Assembly (NCBI GenBank): GCA_036877525.1
Contig: JAZGTH010000005.1
Span: forward strand, 3,064,001-3,128,000
Length of the DNA stretch: 64,000 nucleotides
Direction of reading: 5' to 3'
Source: Chromobotia macracanthus
Taxonomy: Eukaryota > Chordata > Actinopteri > Cypriniformes > Botiidae
Notes under the pieces: model-generated
Database searches by the model: none
The model's input: the letters and a program-made list of their open reading frames with translations, nothing else
Told to the model about the DNA's origin: nothing
Program-made: the position numbers and the translations under genes
In this document: piece by piece, positions 23,301 to 38,300 of the stretch
How positions within the stretch are numbered: position 1 is the first letter of the stretch
How the letters are laid out: each line of letters starts with the position of its first letter

Positions 23301-26300
23301 CTAGTTTTAGGATTTAGAATAGACTCGATATGAACAGGACACCTCAAGGTACCTCACAGAGTCCAATCTTTCTATGGAGGAGGAATACATTTCCCCCCCT
23401 TTGCCAAGAGAAATTGCACTTCCACTTCCAACACCTGATCCTGTTCGGTATTAACTATAGTTCAAGGCACCCACTGAATTTTGGAGGAATTTTTATGTTT
23501 TGGAGGAATTTTTCATGGAGGGGCCGATGACACTTGCTGTTTATCAAAACATCAAGCCACAGACCAGAGAACAAGGTCTGTGGCCTGATGCAGTTTGGCA
23601 CACTACTGCCCATCCAGGGAACAATTGGGTGTTAGGTGCCTTACTCAAGGGCACTTTAGTTGCTACCTGCCAGCACTGGAATTGAACCAGCAACCTTCTG
23701 ATTCCAAGCTTGACTCAGTAGGCCACAACTGCCCCCTTGTTGCACAAGATAATGTTGTGTGACAGGGTTTGGTGAGAAGCATCTGGGTTTTCACGGGTCT
23801 GCATCAAACAGGGCCAGGTTGGAGCGGAGCGTTCTAAGAAGCCATTCTAAGCAGTCTTTTTATTTGACAAACAACACAAAAAACACTGACAGTTTACACA
23901 TAGAAAATTTACTGAAGACCAGGAAGCTAACTTCCTTATGTTCTAGTGTCCTTTTATGCTTCTGTGGTAGGTCATCACGTTATGTTGTGACAAAAAGCCA
24001 ATCTAGATCAGACTAGTTTCACATGTGCTTTACACATCCAGATGCTGTAAAACTGAGAGCATTCCCCAAAGCGTTGTGCCAGTTCCCTCAAGAACTAGTG
24101 GTTTCAGTCTAAAGTTCAGTTTGTAAAATTTATTTCAATTCCTGATTTGTTGTGTTATAACAATTTTTCATCAATTTGTACTTATTAGGTATTTCAACAA
24201 GAAATAAAGACAGACAAAGGATGTGAACAAGTTTGCATTGTTAGTTTTTTGACCATTTCTCAAGTTAACATGTCTGACACTGGAAATTTAACCTGCACTG
24301 GCCAGAATGAGGCTGGAAAAAACAGTGTCACAACAGTTCTTAAAGTTGTAGGTAGGTTTTTACTGTATAGTAAATGACTTAAACCTTTTTAAATTGTTTT
24401 GTAAATATTATCTGTAATATTGCAATTACATTTGAATCTTTGTGTCTTCTTTCAGATAAACCATACATTAAACTTGTACCTATCCCAGTCTTTGCATACA
24501 AGATGAATGGAACGACTATTGAAGTGATCCAGGGGAATATGCTTGAAATTAGTGTGGAAATTGAAGCATATCCAGAAATTGAATGGACGTTTTGGAAAAC
24601 TCCCAAATCTAGAAACACATCCAACCATGAGGAAATCTTTCACAGGATTCACAATAAGTTATACAGATTTTCAGTTTATTTGATAAGAAAGAAATGGTTC
24701 TTCTATGGCTTGCTGTGAAAACTGCCTTGATGATTACTACTTTATTTTAATATTGTACTTGTAGAGTGTTCTGTAGATAAAAAAAATGGAAAAAATAAAC
24801 ATAAAAAAATCTAACTGTTACACAAGTTTCTATTTTGATAGATGACACTGACCATGTGTGCTGATATTTGACAGAAACCATTATATATCCACTATTCTGC
24901 TGAGAAGAGTTGGAGCACAAGAATATGGTCACTACATCTTCACCTCCAGGAGTGCCAGTGTTAATGCCTCTATAAGTTTTACAGTTCATGTTTACCGTAA
25001 GTCCATCTGCATAACAGAAAATGCAAGATTGTTCAAAATTAAGAAAACAAATTTTGATCATGTTTGTTACTTGTGAACAAACAGAGAAACCCAAGGCTGT
25101 GATTAAGTGGGAAAATGGATTTGCAACTTGCATTGCAACTGGTTATCCTACACCCAGAATTCAATGGTTCCAGTATGAAGAGGTCACCATGTATGTACTT
25201 TTGAAAATTAGATCAGAGGTATATAAAAGAAGTGTATTATACAAGAAATGTTTAAGAATGCTCTTTAATTTATCTTGTTTTAAAATGATGGCGTGATAGG
25301 TGTAGTTACAACCGTTCAATGCCTATGGAGTTACAGGCCAGCCAGCCCACTTTGAACCGAACAAGAGAATTCAGTCTGGTGTTGGTGGAGAGCATGTTAC
25401 CAATAACTAATGTAAATACTAATTTAACCATTGAGTGTATGGCTACAAACATTATTGGAGAAGATTGTGATACCCTCACCTTGAGAACTTCATGTAAGAC
25501 ATAGAAAATGCTAAAAACACTAAAAAAGTTATTGTTTGTTTTAAATGTACTTGTCATCTTATGTACTGTTAATGTACATAGATGTTCCTGGCACTATATC
25601 AGTGTGGTCAATCATGTTGGTCACTATTGTTCTCGTTGGAGCCTTCTGTGTGGGGACACTATTGTTGTTTTTCATCTACAAGTACAAAGAGGTATCTCTT
25701 TTCACTTCAGTTATATTCAGAAATGGTACAGTAAAGAACAGCTATTAATAATACTCTTGAATTTTTATAATTCTTTAAGACACAAAAGTATGAAATACAA
25801 TGGAAAATCATTGAGGTTAATGATGGAAACAACTACAAGTTTATTGATCCCAACCACCTACCATATGATAAAAAACTGGAGTTTCCTCGAAATAAGCTGA
25901 AACTTGGTACTGTACACTTAATCACTCTTACTGTTTTACACAATCATAGCATTTTAACTTAATTATTTAAAGAAAAGAGCATTGCAACAAAACAGAACTT
26001 TGCTTTGATTGCAGGAAGAGTTCTAGGCGCAGGAGCTTTTGGGAAGGTGGTACAAGCAACTGCTTATGGGCTTGTGAAGGATGAAAACATTACACAAGTG
26101 GCTGTGAAAATGCTCAAACGTGAGTTCAATGCACCTTTGGGCATATCTGATGAATTTATATCAATTGTTTCTTTAACGTCCGGTTGACAGGTGAACACCT
26201 AAGGGAAAAACAATACCTAGTCTCTATACACAGTTACACATACAGTATAATACACAAATTACAAAGACTGGTGCACAACTTTTTAAGAAGTTTCTTGAAA

Positions 26301-29300
26301 AAGTAAATAGTATTGATTGTGGTTGTATGAGTATACATGGGTGTTACTGTCCTATATGCTGTAAGATTAGCTTTTTCTGCATAGTTTGCATATTTGCCTT
26401 TTTATCTTGTGGTAAATGCCATACTTCAGGAGGATGTTGTTGACATTTCTTGACTCAGACTCTTGGTAAAATCCATCTGTGCTGAATCCCAGCTAGAATT
26501 GTTTTGTTCTAAAAATATTCTATTTATGCAATGTTACAGGAATGTTTTCAGTGGGTAGTTATTTTTTCTGTTCTATTTTTGTTCTTTAAAAACATTTTAG
26601 GAATGTTAAGTGATGATCTTCTATAGTGACTATTTAGTGATATGGTTAAAAAATTACGTCCTAACATTCTTATGAAGTTCTCTTTCCACAAGTTTTCTTT
26701 TTGATCACAGAATGTCAAACATGGATTAGATGAATATCTAGTTTTACACAACATGAATTAGATACTGCTCATTTACCACTACTAATTTAAATCCCATGCT
26801 ACACAGGAATTTAAAAAAGTAACACACAAGCTTTATTTCATACCAGTACATGTGTGAGTGTGAGACCCAACAGGGCTGTTTATATATATCTATTATAAAT
26901 TATAATAAATTATAAATCATTAAAAAATTTAAAAAGTTAAAAAAGCTTATTCAATGCAAAATGCTTTATAGGCCCATGCAGTGCCGTTTTTAGTCTCACT
27001 TTAATCTCACTTGTATTTGGGCACACATCTCATACCTAATCAATAATATAATTGGCCCATGGCAGTGCTTTATGTGCATCAGGTGCACTTGTGAGTATAT
27101 TAGGGCACCTGTAGAGCGTGTCATCAACTTCTTTGTCTGAAAGAAATGTAGACAGGTCTCAGGGAACCAAGGTTGCATACTTAACCGAGAGACATTCCCT
27201 TTTGAGGTAAAATGACACTGCGTCTGGTTTGACGCTATGGGGAGCACAATACCAACTGCCCCATGAAAAGTGGAGTTGTCTCCCGTACTGGTGTTGGCAT
27301 GCTACCGACACACACTACTAAGTGTGCTGTGTAGGTTCTTGAAAATAATAGCTCATAAACAGATGCTGTTACTGAGAGAGGTGACTTAATGCAAGCAATA
27401 GCCTTGCCAGCCTGTGACCAAGGAAAGAGGGGACCCTCTGTAGTGAGGGTGCCAGATACACACAACCCTGAGGACTGACATCTGAGGGAGATGGCTTTCT
27501 GACTGAGCTCTAGAAAGAGGTGTGTTGTGAAGGTCCTACTCAGCACGCACCTTAACATCGCCTAAATGAAGAGCCCTGCTTAATAGTACAGCACACTAGT
27601 ACACAAGGTGTTCGCCACAGGATTCCAACATGGGTCCCCTAGATTAGTGTAAGCACGCCATCCAAGGGTGCCACTGGGCCAGCTGTATCCGAACTCGGCT
27701 CTCCTGTTTTCAGCAATGACTGTCTGACCACAACACTATGGAAGACTCTGGCTTCTAGGTGCTCTTTTATGGTTTCTCCCTTGATCTCATGAGGATCTGG
27801 GAAACCAGACAACAAGGATTATCAACAAGGATTTTAAACAGACATCAAACCTCAAGGGGCATTTAAACCAAAATCATAGTCTTTCCCTATCTGTGTGGAC
27901 CTGGGAAAGCCTGTATTAGAGGTGGTCCAAGGTGGGGCTTGAACCTGAGTCCCAGTCTAGTGACAGCATGTAACCGGCTCACGCCACAGGTGGATAATAA
28001 GCCACCATAATCATCACTGGTCCAATATTTAAGGCCTGTCTAAGGGTTTATGCAACAATACTGGACAGGGGAATAATAATAGTCTGGTGTGAGCCGATAA
28101 GACCTGAAATGATCCGAGCCCCACCCACTGAGAGATCGCTCGCAAGCATCTCATTAGCAAAAGCACCCCACATGCCTGTGCTCTTGCATTCCCTCCATGT
28201 TCATGTAAATCACCCACAATGTGGTTCAAAACATTAAAATACAAGTAGTTTTAGTCCATTTCCAGAGCTCCAGAAGTGTTTTCAAGAACAGAGTTAGGCC
28301 TGTAAAGAGAACTCTGTTTAGGAATAATGACTTTCTCTTTCTACAGAACAATCACAAACTCTTCTTTGTAAGTTTATCATTAAACGTATCCGTCTCTAGT
28401 TTGTATTAGTTTGTGTTAGCATTCCCCAGTGTAGGATTAGTCACTGTGATAACAACCACAACCTTTTTCTATCTTCCTAGAAAACTGAACAGTGAGATTT
28501 CAAAGATATTTTAAGAATATAAACCTCTTGTGTCATTGCTAGCAAAGACAAGAATCATAGTTTCAGCAATATTTTGAGAATCATAGTCTAACCCTATCAG
28601 TGTGATTCATGTAAAGGATCAGTTTTTATAATTATGCATTTGGCAAAAGCTTTTATCCAAAGAGACAGTGCTCATGTTTCAAAATTTGACCTATCGGGTC
28701 CACTTTTGTGGGAAAAGGCCATCTGTATGTTAGAAGAAAGATCCAGCTACTATATGGCATGTCTGGGTACTGCAGATGGTGCAGTGTTTGTAGCTTGTCT
28801 ACTGTGAGATTAGTATTAAGAGTTTTAACTCATGATTTACTCAAATAAATAATAATAATAATAATAATATCAAATAATAACTGCTGAATTGTGTGCTAAT
28901 TTGCTCATACAAATTTTGTGTACCTTGTGGAAGTATTGCAGGTGATTTAACGATACTAGCCACATGCGCAAATAATTTTGACAAACACATTTTAGGTTTT
29001 GTGTGTGTGTGTTAACTAGAGACTGTTTTCCAGAAAATGACCCATTTGTGAAAAAAAAAATAGGTCATTTGTGCAATTAGCTTATTATGACCTATAGTTA
29101 TGTTTTAAAGTTAAGCATCCTCTTGTGGCATAAAAATAATGACAGTGTTGCATCATGAAATAAGTATGAAAAATCAGTAGGCGACCTTACCCACAAATGA
29201 CGAAGAAAACTCTTGCACAGCTTGGAGGCAAGCTTAGATCAGTTTCTCCAAGTAGCAGTGGTTTGTGGGCAAAGATGTGCCCACATGTTGCAGCTAGGGA

Positions 29301-32300
29301 ATCTCAGCACAGCCCTTGGCCACCCTCTTTGAATTATAAGACCTCAATATATTGTTAGGAGCAGTAAGGATTACTTTTGTGTTGCCTGTAAGAATTTTCA
29401 AGGGCATGGCTGCTGAGGATTTGAATTTGTGCTGGATTTTGAATTGTAGTCCATGACAAATGTGCGAAATAAATGCTGCAACTACTACATTCGCATTTTT
29501 ACATGAGATACACTAGCAGCACTCAGCACTCAGCAGCCATCCCATTTTGTAGGACATGTCCTTCAAAAGATACTTACTTTAAAGTCAAGACCTTTTCACA
29601 GAGAAAGATTTTTTTATTTTTCAGAGGTTGCTCTTTCATAGCCCAGGATAATTGTTGGAGATCTGTTGTGTTTTATTTCAGATGTTTCTCCTAAAATTGC
29701 TTAGAGAGGATAAAAATGAAACATATGAGACAAATATTAAAATACAATAGAGTATGCAGCTATGAAAATAATGTAGATTGTAGCTAAAATAATCTGGAAT
29801 TGGGTAAATCTGATGATTAAAGTACTTTAAGAAATCTGAGCTCTGTTTGTTGAGATATCTTCTATAACTTTACTGGAGACATTTGTGAGAATTCTGGGTC
29901 TGTGTCTCAAGAGAAATATCTTAAGGAGACTTAAGCAAATATTTCCATTTGCTTTCTATTTAATCTCAGTTCTAAAAGAAATAATTTAGATTATGGGTTA
30001 AATCCACAATAATCGAACCATAATGAGACAGTCTAGCCTACCGAGGATTTCCTAAATGAGCCACCCCCTGTTCTGCCCACCTCTCCTGTCACCTATAGTG
30101 ACAGCAGTGAGTAGAAATGTTCCTGACAGACTTTACAAAACAAAGACGGAGCCAGACATTTTAATTATAGTTTATATAATTTTAAATGACACAAAAATTA
30201 CCTTAAACATATAATGTAAAATGTAACATACTCAGTAATGCAGCAGTATAATCTAAAACATAGTACATAGTATAGCAAAATTAGTATATAGTATATATTT
30301 ACTATTATAATAGTAAAACAGTGACAAGGACCCTTTATCTGCAGAATACATTGCAGAAAAACTGAAATTTGGCACACACATCAGAGTCATGAGTGATTAA
30401 GGCCTAGCAAAGGCTGGTACATGGGCAAAGCAGGGGGGCTCGGTAGCACCCTCTTGGGATTGGGCACAAAAAGATGGTGCATATATCATACATACATACA
30501 GTAATATATATTTTAACAGTAATCAGCAAATGGTAGCAAACAGATGATATGAAAGTATTCTTTGGCATAGGCCCCATCTATAGAACGTATCCAGTAGGTT
30601 TCAGATTCTAGCTGTTTTTGCCTGAAGCGGAGGGCAGGGGTGGAGCATACCCCTATAAGTATGGAAAGGACCAACCAGGTGGTGGTGGGGAGGATGGGGG
30701 TTAACGCCAGGATCAAAATTTGTGAACGCAAAAGTGAGTACAAAATTATATACTCCCACATATTACAGTGTTTCAGTGGCTAAATCGATAAGTGTCGATT
30801 GACATGGCATTAGAGTCTTCCTGGCAGAACTTTGGAAAGTGCTAGAGCTTTCCAAAATGGCATTTGAAGTCTTACACATTGTAAAAAAAAACAGTACAAA
30901 AATTTCTCTAGATTAACAAAACACATTTATCATTTATTATCAGTAGTTGGATTAATGACTGAGACAAATGCATTAACAGCCATAGCCCCTTATAATATTC
31001 TCCATTGTAAACCACCAGATACAGCACCCTCAACACATTTTATCCATACAAACTTTATCAACCCTCCCATGAAATTTTCCTTAAAAATTGTCACAAAACA
31101 TTTATACATCACTGTCACTCCTACTTCATTCAGGTCTAGATGAGACCTGAATGAAGGTCTAGCTGAGATCCAACATTTTTTTAAGTCTGTTGTAATCCCA
31201 AATTTTGGAAATTTACATTTAGGCATTTAGCAGATACTTTAATCCAAAACGATTTACAAGGTGAGGAAAACAATGAAGCAATATTTCATAAGGAGGCAAT
31301 AACAATAAGCAGCTATACACACAGTTACAGTTATCAATATTACAACATTTCAATACTAGTGAGACAATATCTGTTGGGAGAGAGGAGAAAGGGTTAAAGG
31401 TTAGATTTGGATTAGGTGTCGATGTGTGAGTTTGTGAAGGTGTAGAGACAGTAATAATTTTGTTTGCAAAGAGTAAAGGCTTAAATTTAATGTGTGTAGC
31501 AACTGGTAGCCAGTGAGGGAAAATGAGGTAAGGTGTAACGTGCACTTTTGGGCTCTTTGAAGACAAGTCTGCAAAGATGCTGTGTTTTGATTCAGTTGTA
31601 GTGGTTTGTGCTGGAAGTGTCTATTTAGAGTGTCCGTGCTGGAAGACTGGCCAGCAGAGCGTTACAGTAGTCCAGACTAGAAATAACAAGGACCTGGAAA
31701 AGGAGGTGTGTCGCATGTTCAGTGAGATAAGGCCTAATTTTCCTAATGTTATATAAACAAACGTACATAAGCTGGCATAGTCAAAGTCAAAGACTATGTC
31801 GAGGTTTCTGGCTGTTTTTGTTGGTGCTAAGGTTGTAGAGCCTAGTTGGACTGTGAAATTTTGCAGGGTAGCAGTGTGGCCTGGAAAGACAAGTTCAGTC
31901 TGGGCTAGGTTGAGTAGATGGTGTTTTCTCCAAACTGAGATGTCTCTTCCAGACAGGCTGATATGTGTGCTGCTACTGTGTGATCATCATGGTGGAAGGA
32001 GAAGATGATCTTGGTGTCGTCAACATAGCAGTGATATGGGAAGTCATGTGACTGAACCTAATGATGTAGTGTAAATGGAGAACAGGAGTGGTCCATGGGC
32101 TGATCGTTAAGGGACCCCTGTGACCATAAGATGCGGTTTGGACAGCTCACCTCTTCATGACACCCTGAAGAATTTTTCAGACTAAAACCACTGGAGTGCG
32201 GTTCTTTTGATCCCCAGAAAGGCGAAAGTAGTAAGAAAGATCTGGTGATTGACCGTGATGAAGGCTGCAGACAGATCTAGTAACATGAGTACAGAGGATT

Positions 32301-35300
32301 TGTACTCCACCTTTGTTACCCTCAAGGCTTCGGTGACAGACAGCAGCACAGTCTCTGTGAAGTGGTTGCTTCTGAAGCCTGACCTGCTTGTCGTTGAGCC
32401 CAAGATATACTGCTAGATATCGGGGGGCAGTTATGCCCTACTGCTTAGTGAGTTGGGCTTGTAATCAGAAGGTTTCTGATTCGATTCTAGTGCCGGCAGG
32501 TAGCAACTGAAGTGCCTTTGAGCAAGGCACCTAACTCCAATTGCTCCCTGTGCGTAGCAGTGCTGCCCACTGCTCAGTGTGTGTGTGTGTTTACGACTTG
32601 CAGTGTGTGTTCACTTCTCACCAGTGATACATTAAATGCAGAGGTCACATTTCGGGTATGGGTTACCATATCAATATACCATACCAAATATGTCACTTTC
32701 ACTTAAAACCTTACCTCTTCCAAATCATAACACTAGGTAATTTTGGCCTTCCTCTTTTTTTCCCAACAGTAAATGCTTCACTCTTCTCCCAGTTAACTTT
32801 GCAGCTATAGTTTTTCCAGAATTATTAGTTCTTAGTTTATTCAGCATTGGTTAAATAGAGAGAGAAGCAGAATAGAGTAGAAGGAAAAGAAGACAATCAA
32901 TGACTGTGTAAGCCATCAGATTGATCAAAAAGAGTGAGAAAGATGGTACTGTAATTGTTACAAAAACAGAAACTTAACATTATAGTATTCCATGTGATAT
33001 TGTAAACAGGGACCTGTTCTAATATGGTAGAAACTACCAAGTTACTGTAACTAAACCTTCATCATTGAAAAGGTCAACTACAGACATTTACTGTACTGAC
33101 AGCATACAATTATACCAGTTAAATTAAAACCATGGCAGCGTCAGATCCTCAATGCAAAGTGTTTTAATTATCTGTTAAAATAATAGTACTAAGACTTTTG
33201 AAAATGTATCAATTCACCAAGTAGCTAACAAACAATGATTTGACAGTAACTACATATGTAGTTCATGAAAGAAACAGTTTTTAAAAGCAAAAGAACAGTG
33301 TAAAGTTTTAGTCTTTGATTCTGTGTAAATTAAACATTACATCAGAGCTGCCTGATGCTTGAAATAGCAGTTTTCCATCTTGCTAAAATGAATGATTCAT
33401 TGATCTTTATTATTTATTATAATAAAATGAAAATCAATAAACATTAATGTTAACAATAAAAACAACAGACATTCTTTTCTCAATTAAACAGCAAGTGCCC
33501 GCTTTGAAGAAAAAGAAGCGCTCATGTCTGAACTGAAAATATTAAGTTATATCGGACAACATGAGAACATAGTAAATCTTTTAGGAGCATGTACTCTTGG
33601 AGGTAAGTCAAACTTATGTTTATTGCCATTGTTTTCACATTACAGAGCAGTGGGGGGAATGAAATGTGTGAGACTATTAGTATACAACAAAGAACGGTGA
33701 TTTGAAGGCACTGCATCAGTGCTGCCATCTCAGTGGATTTGAAAAAGAACAGAGAAATAGTGAGCAGTCATTTAACAGACTCTTCTATTCAAAATTATTT
33801 AAAAAAGAAAGGATTAAGTATACTTAAACATTAATTTCACATTGAATGTCTTGTAATGCTAAGACCAGCAACCAATGCCTGACAGTTCAGCCATTTTGCC
33901 ACACCACCATGTTATCAATTAAGTTGGAATAGCATTGACAAACCAGTTTGTAATATTTTAACATTGGACTATTATAGGCCCAATGCTAATGATCACAGAG
34001 TACTGCTGCCATGGTGATCTCCTTGACTTCTTGCGTCAAAGAGCTGAAACATTTGTGAACACTATTCTTGGCATTCAAAGTTTCCCAAAGTATTCAAACC
34101 TCAAGAATGTGGCAGTTACAATGAGCCAGTCTACAAGGTATGTTTATCTGTTGTTATGTACTATAATCATGATTATTGTATTGCCTTGTACTCACCACTG
34201 ACTTTTTGTAGTTATCCATTGTGATTATTTTGGTGAATATTGTATTATTATCCTGTGATAGATTAGTGCTGTGCTTGCCTGAGAGTGGGTGAGGTGGGTC
34301 GATTGTGATCCAAGTCAACCAAGTGTCTGGCCATCAAAGTGTTAAGTGGTGTCTTTTTAATTGTAAATATTTTCTCTTTCATATGATTGATAGTGGTATT
34401 GATTGCTCTGGCACAGACAGCTACCAGGATGCAGCAAAGATGTTAAAAAACGTTTGTCACGGTAAAGTATTAATGGGTTCTCTCTAAAATAACATGCTAA
34501 AAGAAAAATGAGGCATTGTTAACATTTTTGTGCTTATCTGTACTTAGGATCTTGTAATGAAAAATGGGACGACACACGGCCATTGGATAATACTGATTTG
34601 CTGAAGTTCTCCTTTCAGGTGGCACAGGGAATGGACTTCCTTGCCTCCAAAAATGTAACCTTTCTTGGTTGTGTATAGACAATTTTTAAATTATATATAT
34701 TTGTGTTATGTTAGAATTATTAGCAACGTGAAGGAAATTAAACAGTCTCTTTAAGAGGCTACAAATCATTGCCTTGATCAAAAGACAATAAAACATATTA
34801 AAAAATCCTATAGACTTACATGGAAGAACAGTCCCATGTCATATATAGAGACTAGAATATCATAAATTTAGGGGTGCACTCTTTTGACTTGGATCAGTAA
34901 ATTAAATATTCTACCATTAAATGTGCTGCTTTAGGTTCGGCATCATTGTTGTTTGACATTTCCATAGTTGTCTCTATTCACTCTCATGAAAATTTAAAGT
35001 TACCGTGATATCCTTTAAAAAATGTACATTCAATGCTTTACAGTTGAAAGAAAATACTGTGTGTGGGATATCCTGAACTATATGTGGAACAGTTTCAGAA
35101 AAGTATAGTTTCACTTAATACACTATCATTTTATAATGCACAAATGTGTTTATGATCAGTGTATTCACAGAGATTTGGCTGCAAGGAACATTCTTGTGAC
35201 TGACTGCGGTGTTGCCAAGATCTGTGATTTTGGCCTTGCACGTGACATCATGAACGATGTAAATTATGTGGTAAAGGGAAATGTAAGTTACACTGAGAAC

Positions 35301-38300
35301 ATTTTATTTAAAGTAAGGCCTTGTTTTACATTGTTGCTTCTGGCAGGCTTTTAGTCCAAATGATCTACAGTACTACAGAAATTTGCAATACTGCTTTATA
35401 AAGCTGCTTCAGCCAGATTCTCCCGCACACCTACATGCTCTCATTTCACTGTGTACACCCAGCTGATCCTGCTAACTTTAGATTGCATTTCCAGAATTAC
35501 ATTTAAATTTTTCTGTTGGCTTGCTGTATGTAAACGTCTCGGTAACATATGTAACCCTTGTTCCCTGAAAGAGGTAATGAGACGTGTTGATGACAACACT
35601 AGGGGGTTTGTTCTTGGGAGCCCAATCGCCTCCAATCTTTATATAAAAGGCCAATAAAAGTTGACAAATGGAATTTGCATGCCATTCTCCGCACAAATAT
35701 ATGAGCAGGCTGGCCTGCAAAACTCACTCAGATATTGTGCTGAGGAGTCGCAGATGTGTCACGATCCCCAGCATGCAGTACTGTGGCATGAGGGACACAA
35801 TGTCTCATTCCCTCTATCAGGGAACAAGGGTCACATACATAACTGAGATGTTCCCTTTCTGTCAGTCACTCAACGTTGTGTCGATGACTGAGGGGTCCCT
35901 ATACGAAGTGTCACAGGAGCTGAACTGTGCTACGAGCTAAGTGGAGCAGACGAGGGCAAGCTGTAGAGTGCTTCGCATGTGTGCTTCAGCAATGTTGAAA
36001 CCTTCCAGCTTACAACCCCTTCGGGACACTGTAAAATGTAAATAAAAACAGCATGCAATGATTTACAAATCTCATATACCCATATATTATAAAACTAGAA
36101 CACAGACAACATATCAAATGTTGAAAGTGAGACATTTTACTACTTCATGCAAAATATTATCTCATTTTGAATTTGATAGCAGCAAGGGTCGTTCATAGAG
36201 TTTACAGATGGGGAAAACTGTCCTGTGGACTATACATCATGCGGGGTTACCCAGGAGTGGGGAATCCACATATATGGAGAAATGAGCAGTAGTATACGGG
36301 CTTACCTACGATGAGGGTTGAGAGTTCCATGCCTAGTCAAAAAGTCCTCGGCCAAGTTGTTCATTGGAGGTGCTAGAAGAATGACCCTCAAGGTGTCCTC
36401 TATGCTAGATCTGACAGAATGGCACAGAATATCACCTTTAAAGAGGGGACAGGGGCAGGAGCAAGCGATACATGGGACGTGACCGGGTCCACACAAAGAT
36501 TATAAAACCTGGTGGTTCTTGGGTGTAGCTCAGCCCGCAGCTCTATACATGTCTGTTAGTGAGGAGCTCCTAGAAAGAGCCCAGGAGGACGCAACACCCC
36601 TTATAGAGTGTGTCCTGATACTCAGAGGGCTTTGGCGTCCCTGTAATTGATAGGCAATATTAATGGACTCCACAATCCAATGTGCTAACCTCTGTTTGGA
36701 GACAGAATGGCACCTCTAAGGATCTTTACAACCAGGTTGAGCCGTCCAGAAGGCCTAGCCACACGGGTGTTGTGGTGAGCAGAAATGGCCTCCATGTAAA
36801 GTGGAGGGAGACGGAAGTCTCTCTAGGTGCTCTTGGAGAAAAAAGCACAATGCTGATCTGGTACTTTTGTGGGTCCTCTCGATGGGAGGAACACCAGTCC
36901 ACGTAAAAACGCCACTTCAAGACATAGAGCTGCCTAGTAGAAGGGGTTCTAGCCTGAGTAATAGTGTCAATCACTGCTGGTGAAAGACATGAAGATTCCA
37001 GATGTCTGGTCTGGGGTGCCTGAGCAGGTCCTGCCCTTGAGTGAGAAGGTCCTGGCTCATAGGAATGTGCTGGGGGGAGCCACTGTCAGGAGTACGAGCT
37101 CCAAGAACCAGGTCTAGTTGATCCAGAACGTGGCCACCAAACAGACCTGGTGCTGCTCCTCCCTGACCTTGCACAGGTTGGCTCACTAGGGGAAATAGAG
37201 AGCATAGATAGATAGAGCATCTGTGCTGAGAGGAGCCTTGGACAAAGAATACCACAACAGACAGTGGGTCGATTTGGCAGAAGCAAACTGGTCTACCTGG
37301 GCTTCTCCAAACCTCTCCCTGATTAACTGAACTACACAAGAATGGAGTTTCCACTCTCCCCTGCTGGGACAGCATGTCGGCTGTCAAGGTTTGATGACAA
37401 TGCGGGGTGATAACCACCCGATGTACACCAAGGTACCCCTGGCTTTTACCAACTGGACACGAACAGGGAGGATATCAAGTGTTCTGAGTGAAGCAGACAG
37501 GCCGCGACCACCACATTCTTATGGTCATGCCTTCACAATGACAACATGAACCATCCACAAAAAGCGCCTGAACATGCTCGAGCCTGAGACACTCAAGGCA
37601 CCAATCATGACCAATGCAATGTAGTACCACATCCGGTACCGCAGGGATGGAAGGCCATCTTTAAAAACACGCCGCACCACTGTGAGGGCAGTGAAGGAAA
37701 TACTCTCTTTTAGGCTTGTGTAGCTGACCTGCTGAAGTGCCCAGGGAGTAGGACCAGGCAAACCACCACTGACTGCATCATAATTCCACAGCAGGACGAT
37801 GAAGCAAAGTCGATATGAAATCGAGGCGTTAAGACTGCAACATAAGCAACTTTGAAGAAAAATATCTGAGTGAGTAATGCACGCCAGCCTGCTTATATAC
37901 CCAGATATCTGAGGAGGAGACTGGCATGCAAATTCCACTCATTAATTTTCATTGGCCTTTTATGAAGATCGGCTGCGATTTGGTTCCCAAGAATGAACCC
38001 CCTAGTGTTGTCATCAACACAATGTCGAGTGACCAGCAAAAAATGAATTATTGGCTTGCTGTATGGTAAAATTAAATGAAAATTTGCCATGCAAGAACAG
38101 GATGCCGTTTACTAATGACAGTTTCAATACTGAACATCTTCCCTCAAATATCTGACTTCAAATGCAGAATGCTCAATGAAAGCAGTTGGATGTAAAGCAT
38201 ATACCCTGCCAGCTTGCTAATACTTGTAATATATAACTGTAACTCTCTCTCTCTCTAACACAATTCTCTACCCATTGAGCTACAGGAACTGTCAGTTGTT

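Larger units (their letters stand above)
20252..24188 (+). other. csf1r intron 4 (3.9 kb)
   Basis: Holds a reversed DIRS fragment at 22670-23330, a reversed SINE at 23590-23740 and a degraded fish interspersed repeat near 22215-22290. The rest (20250-22200) is AT-rich and shows no exon. Confidence 0.75.
26120..33491 (+). other. csf1r intron 12 (7.4 kb)
   Basis: Separates the exons for catalytic Lys616 and helix-C Glu633. It contains a DIRS-like terminus (27150-28200), an L2/SINE tail at 28636-28670, an L2-type LINE (31203-32402) and a SINE (32424-32706). AT-rich stretches at 26200-27100, 28700-31200 and 32710-33490 show no exon. A short (AAT)n tract lies at 28848-28868. Confidence 0.75.

Noticed and set aside
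25306..25557. Reverse-strand frame opposite csf1r exon 9
   Set aside because: It is the antisense shadow of an Ig-domain exon and has no domain of its own.
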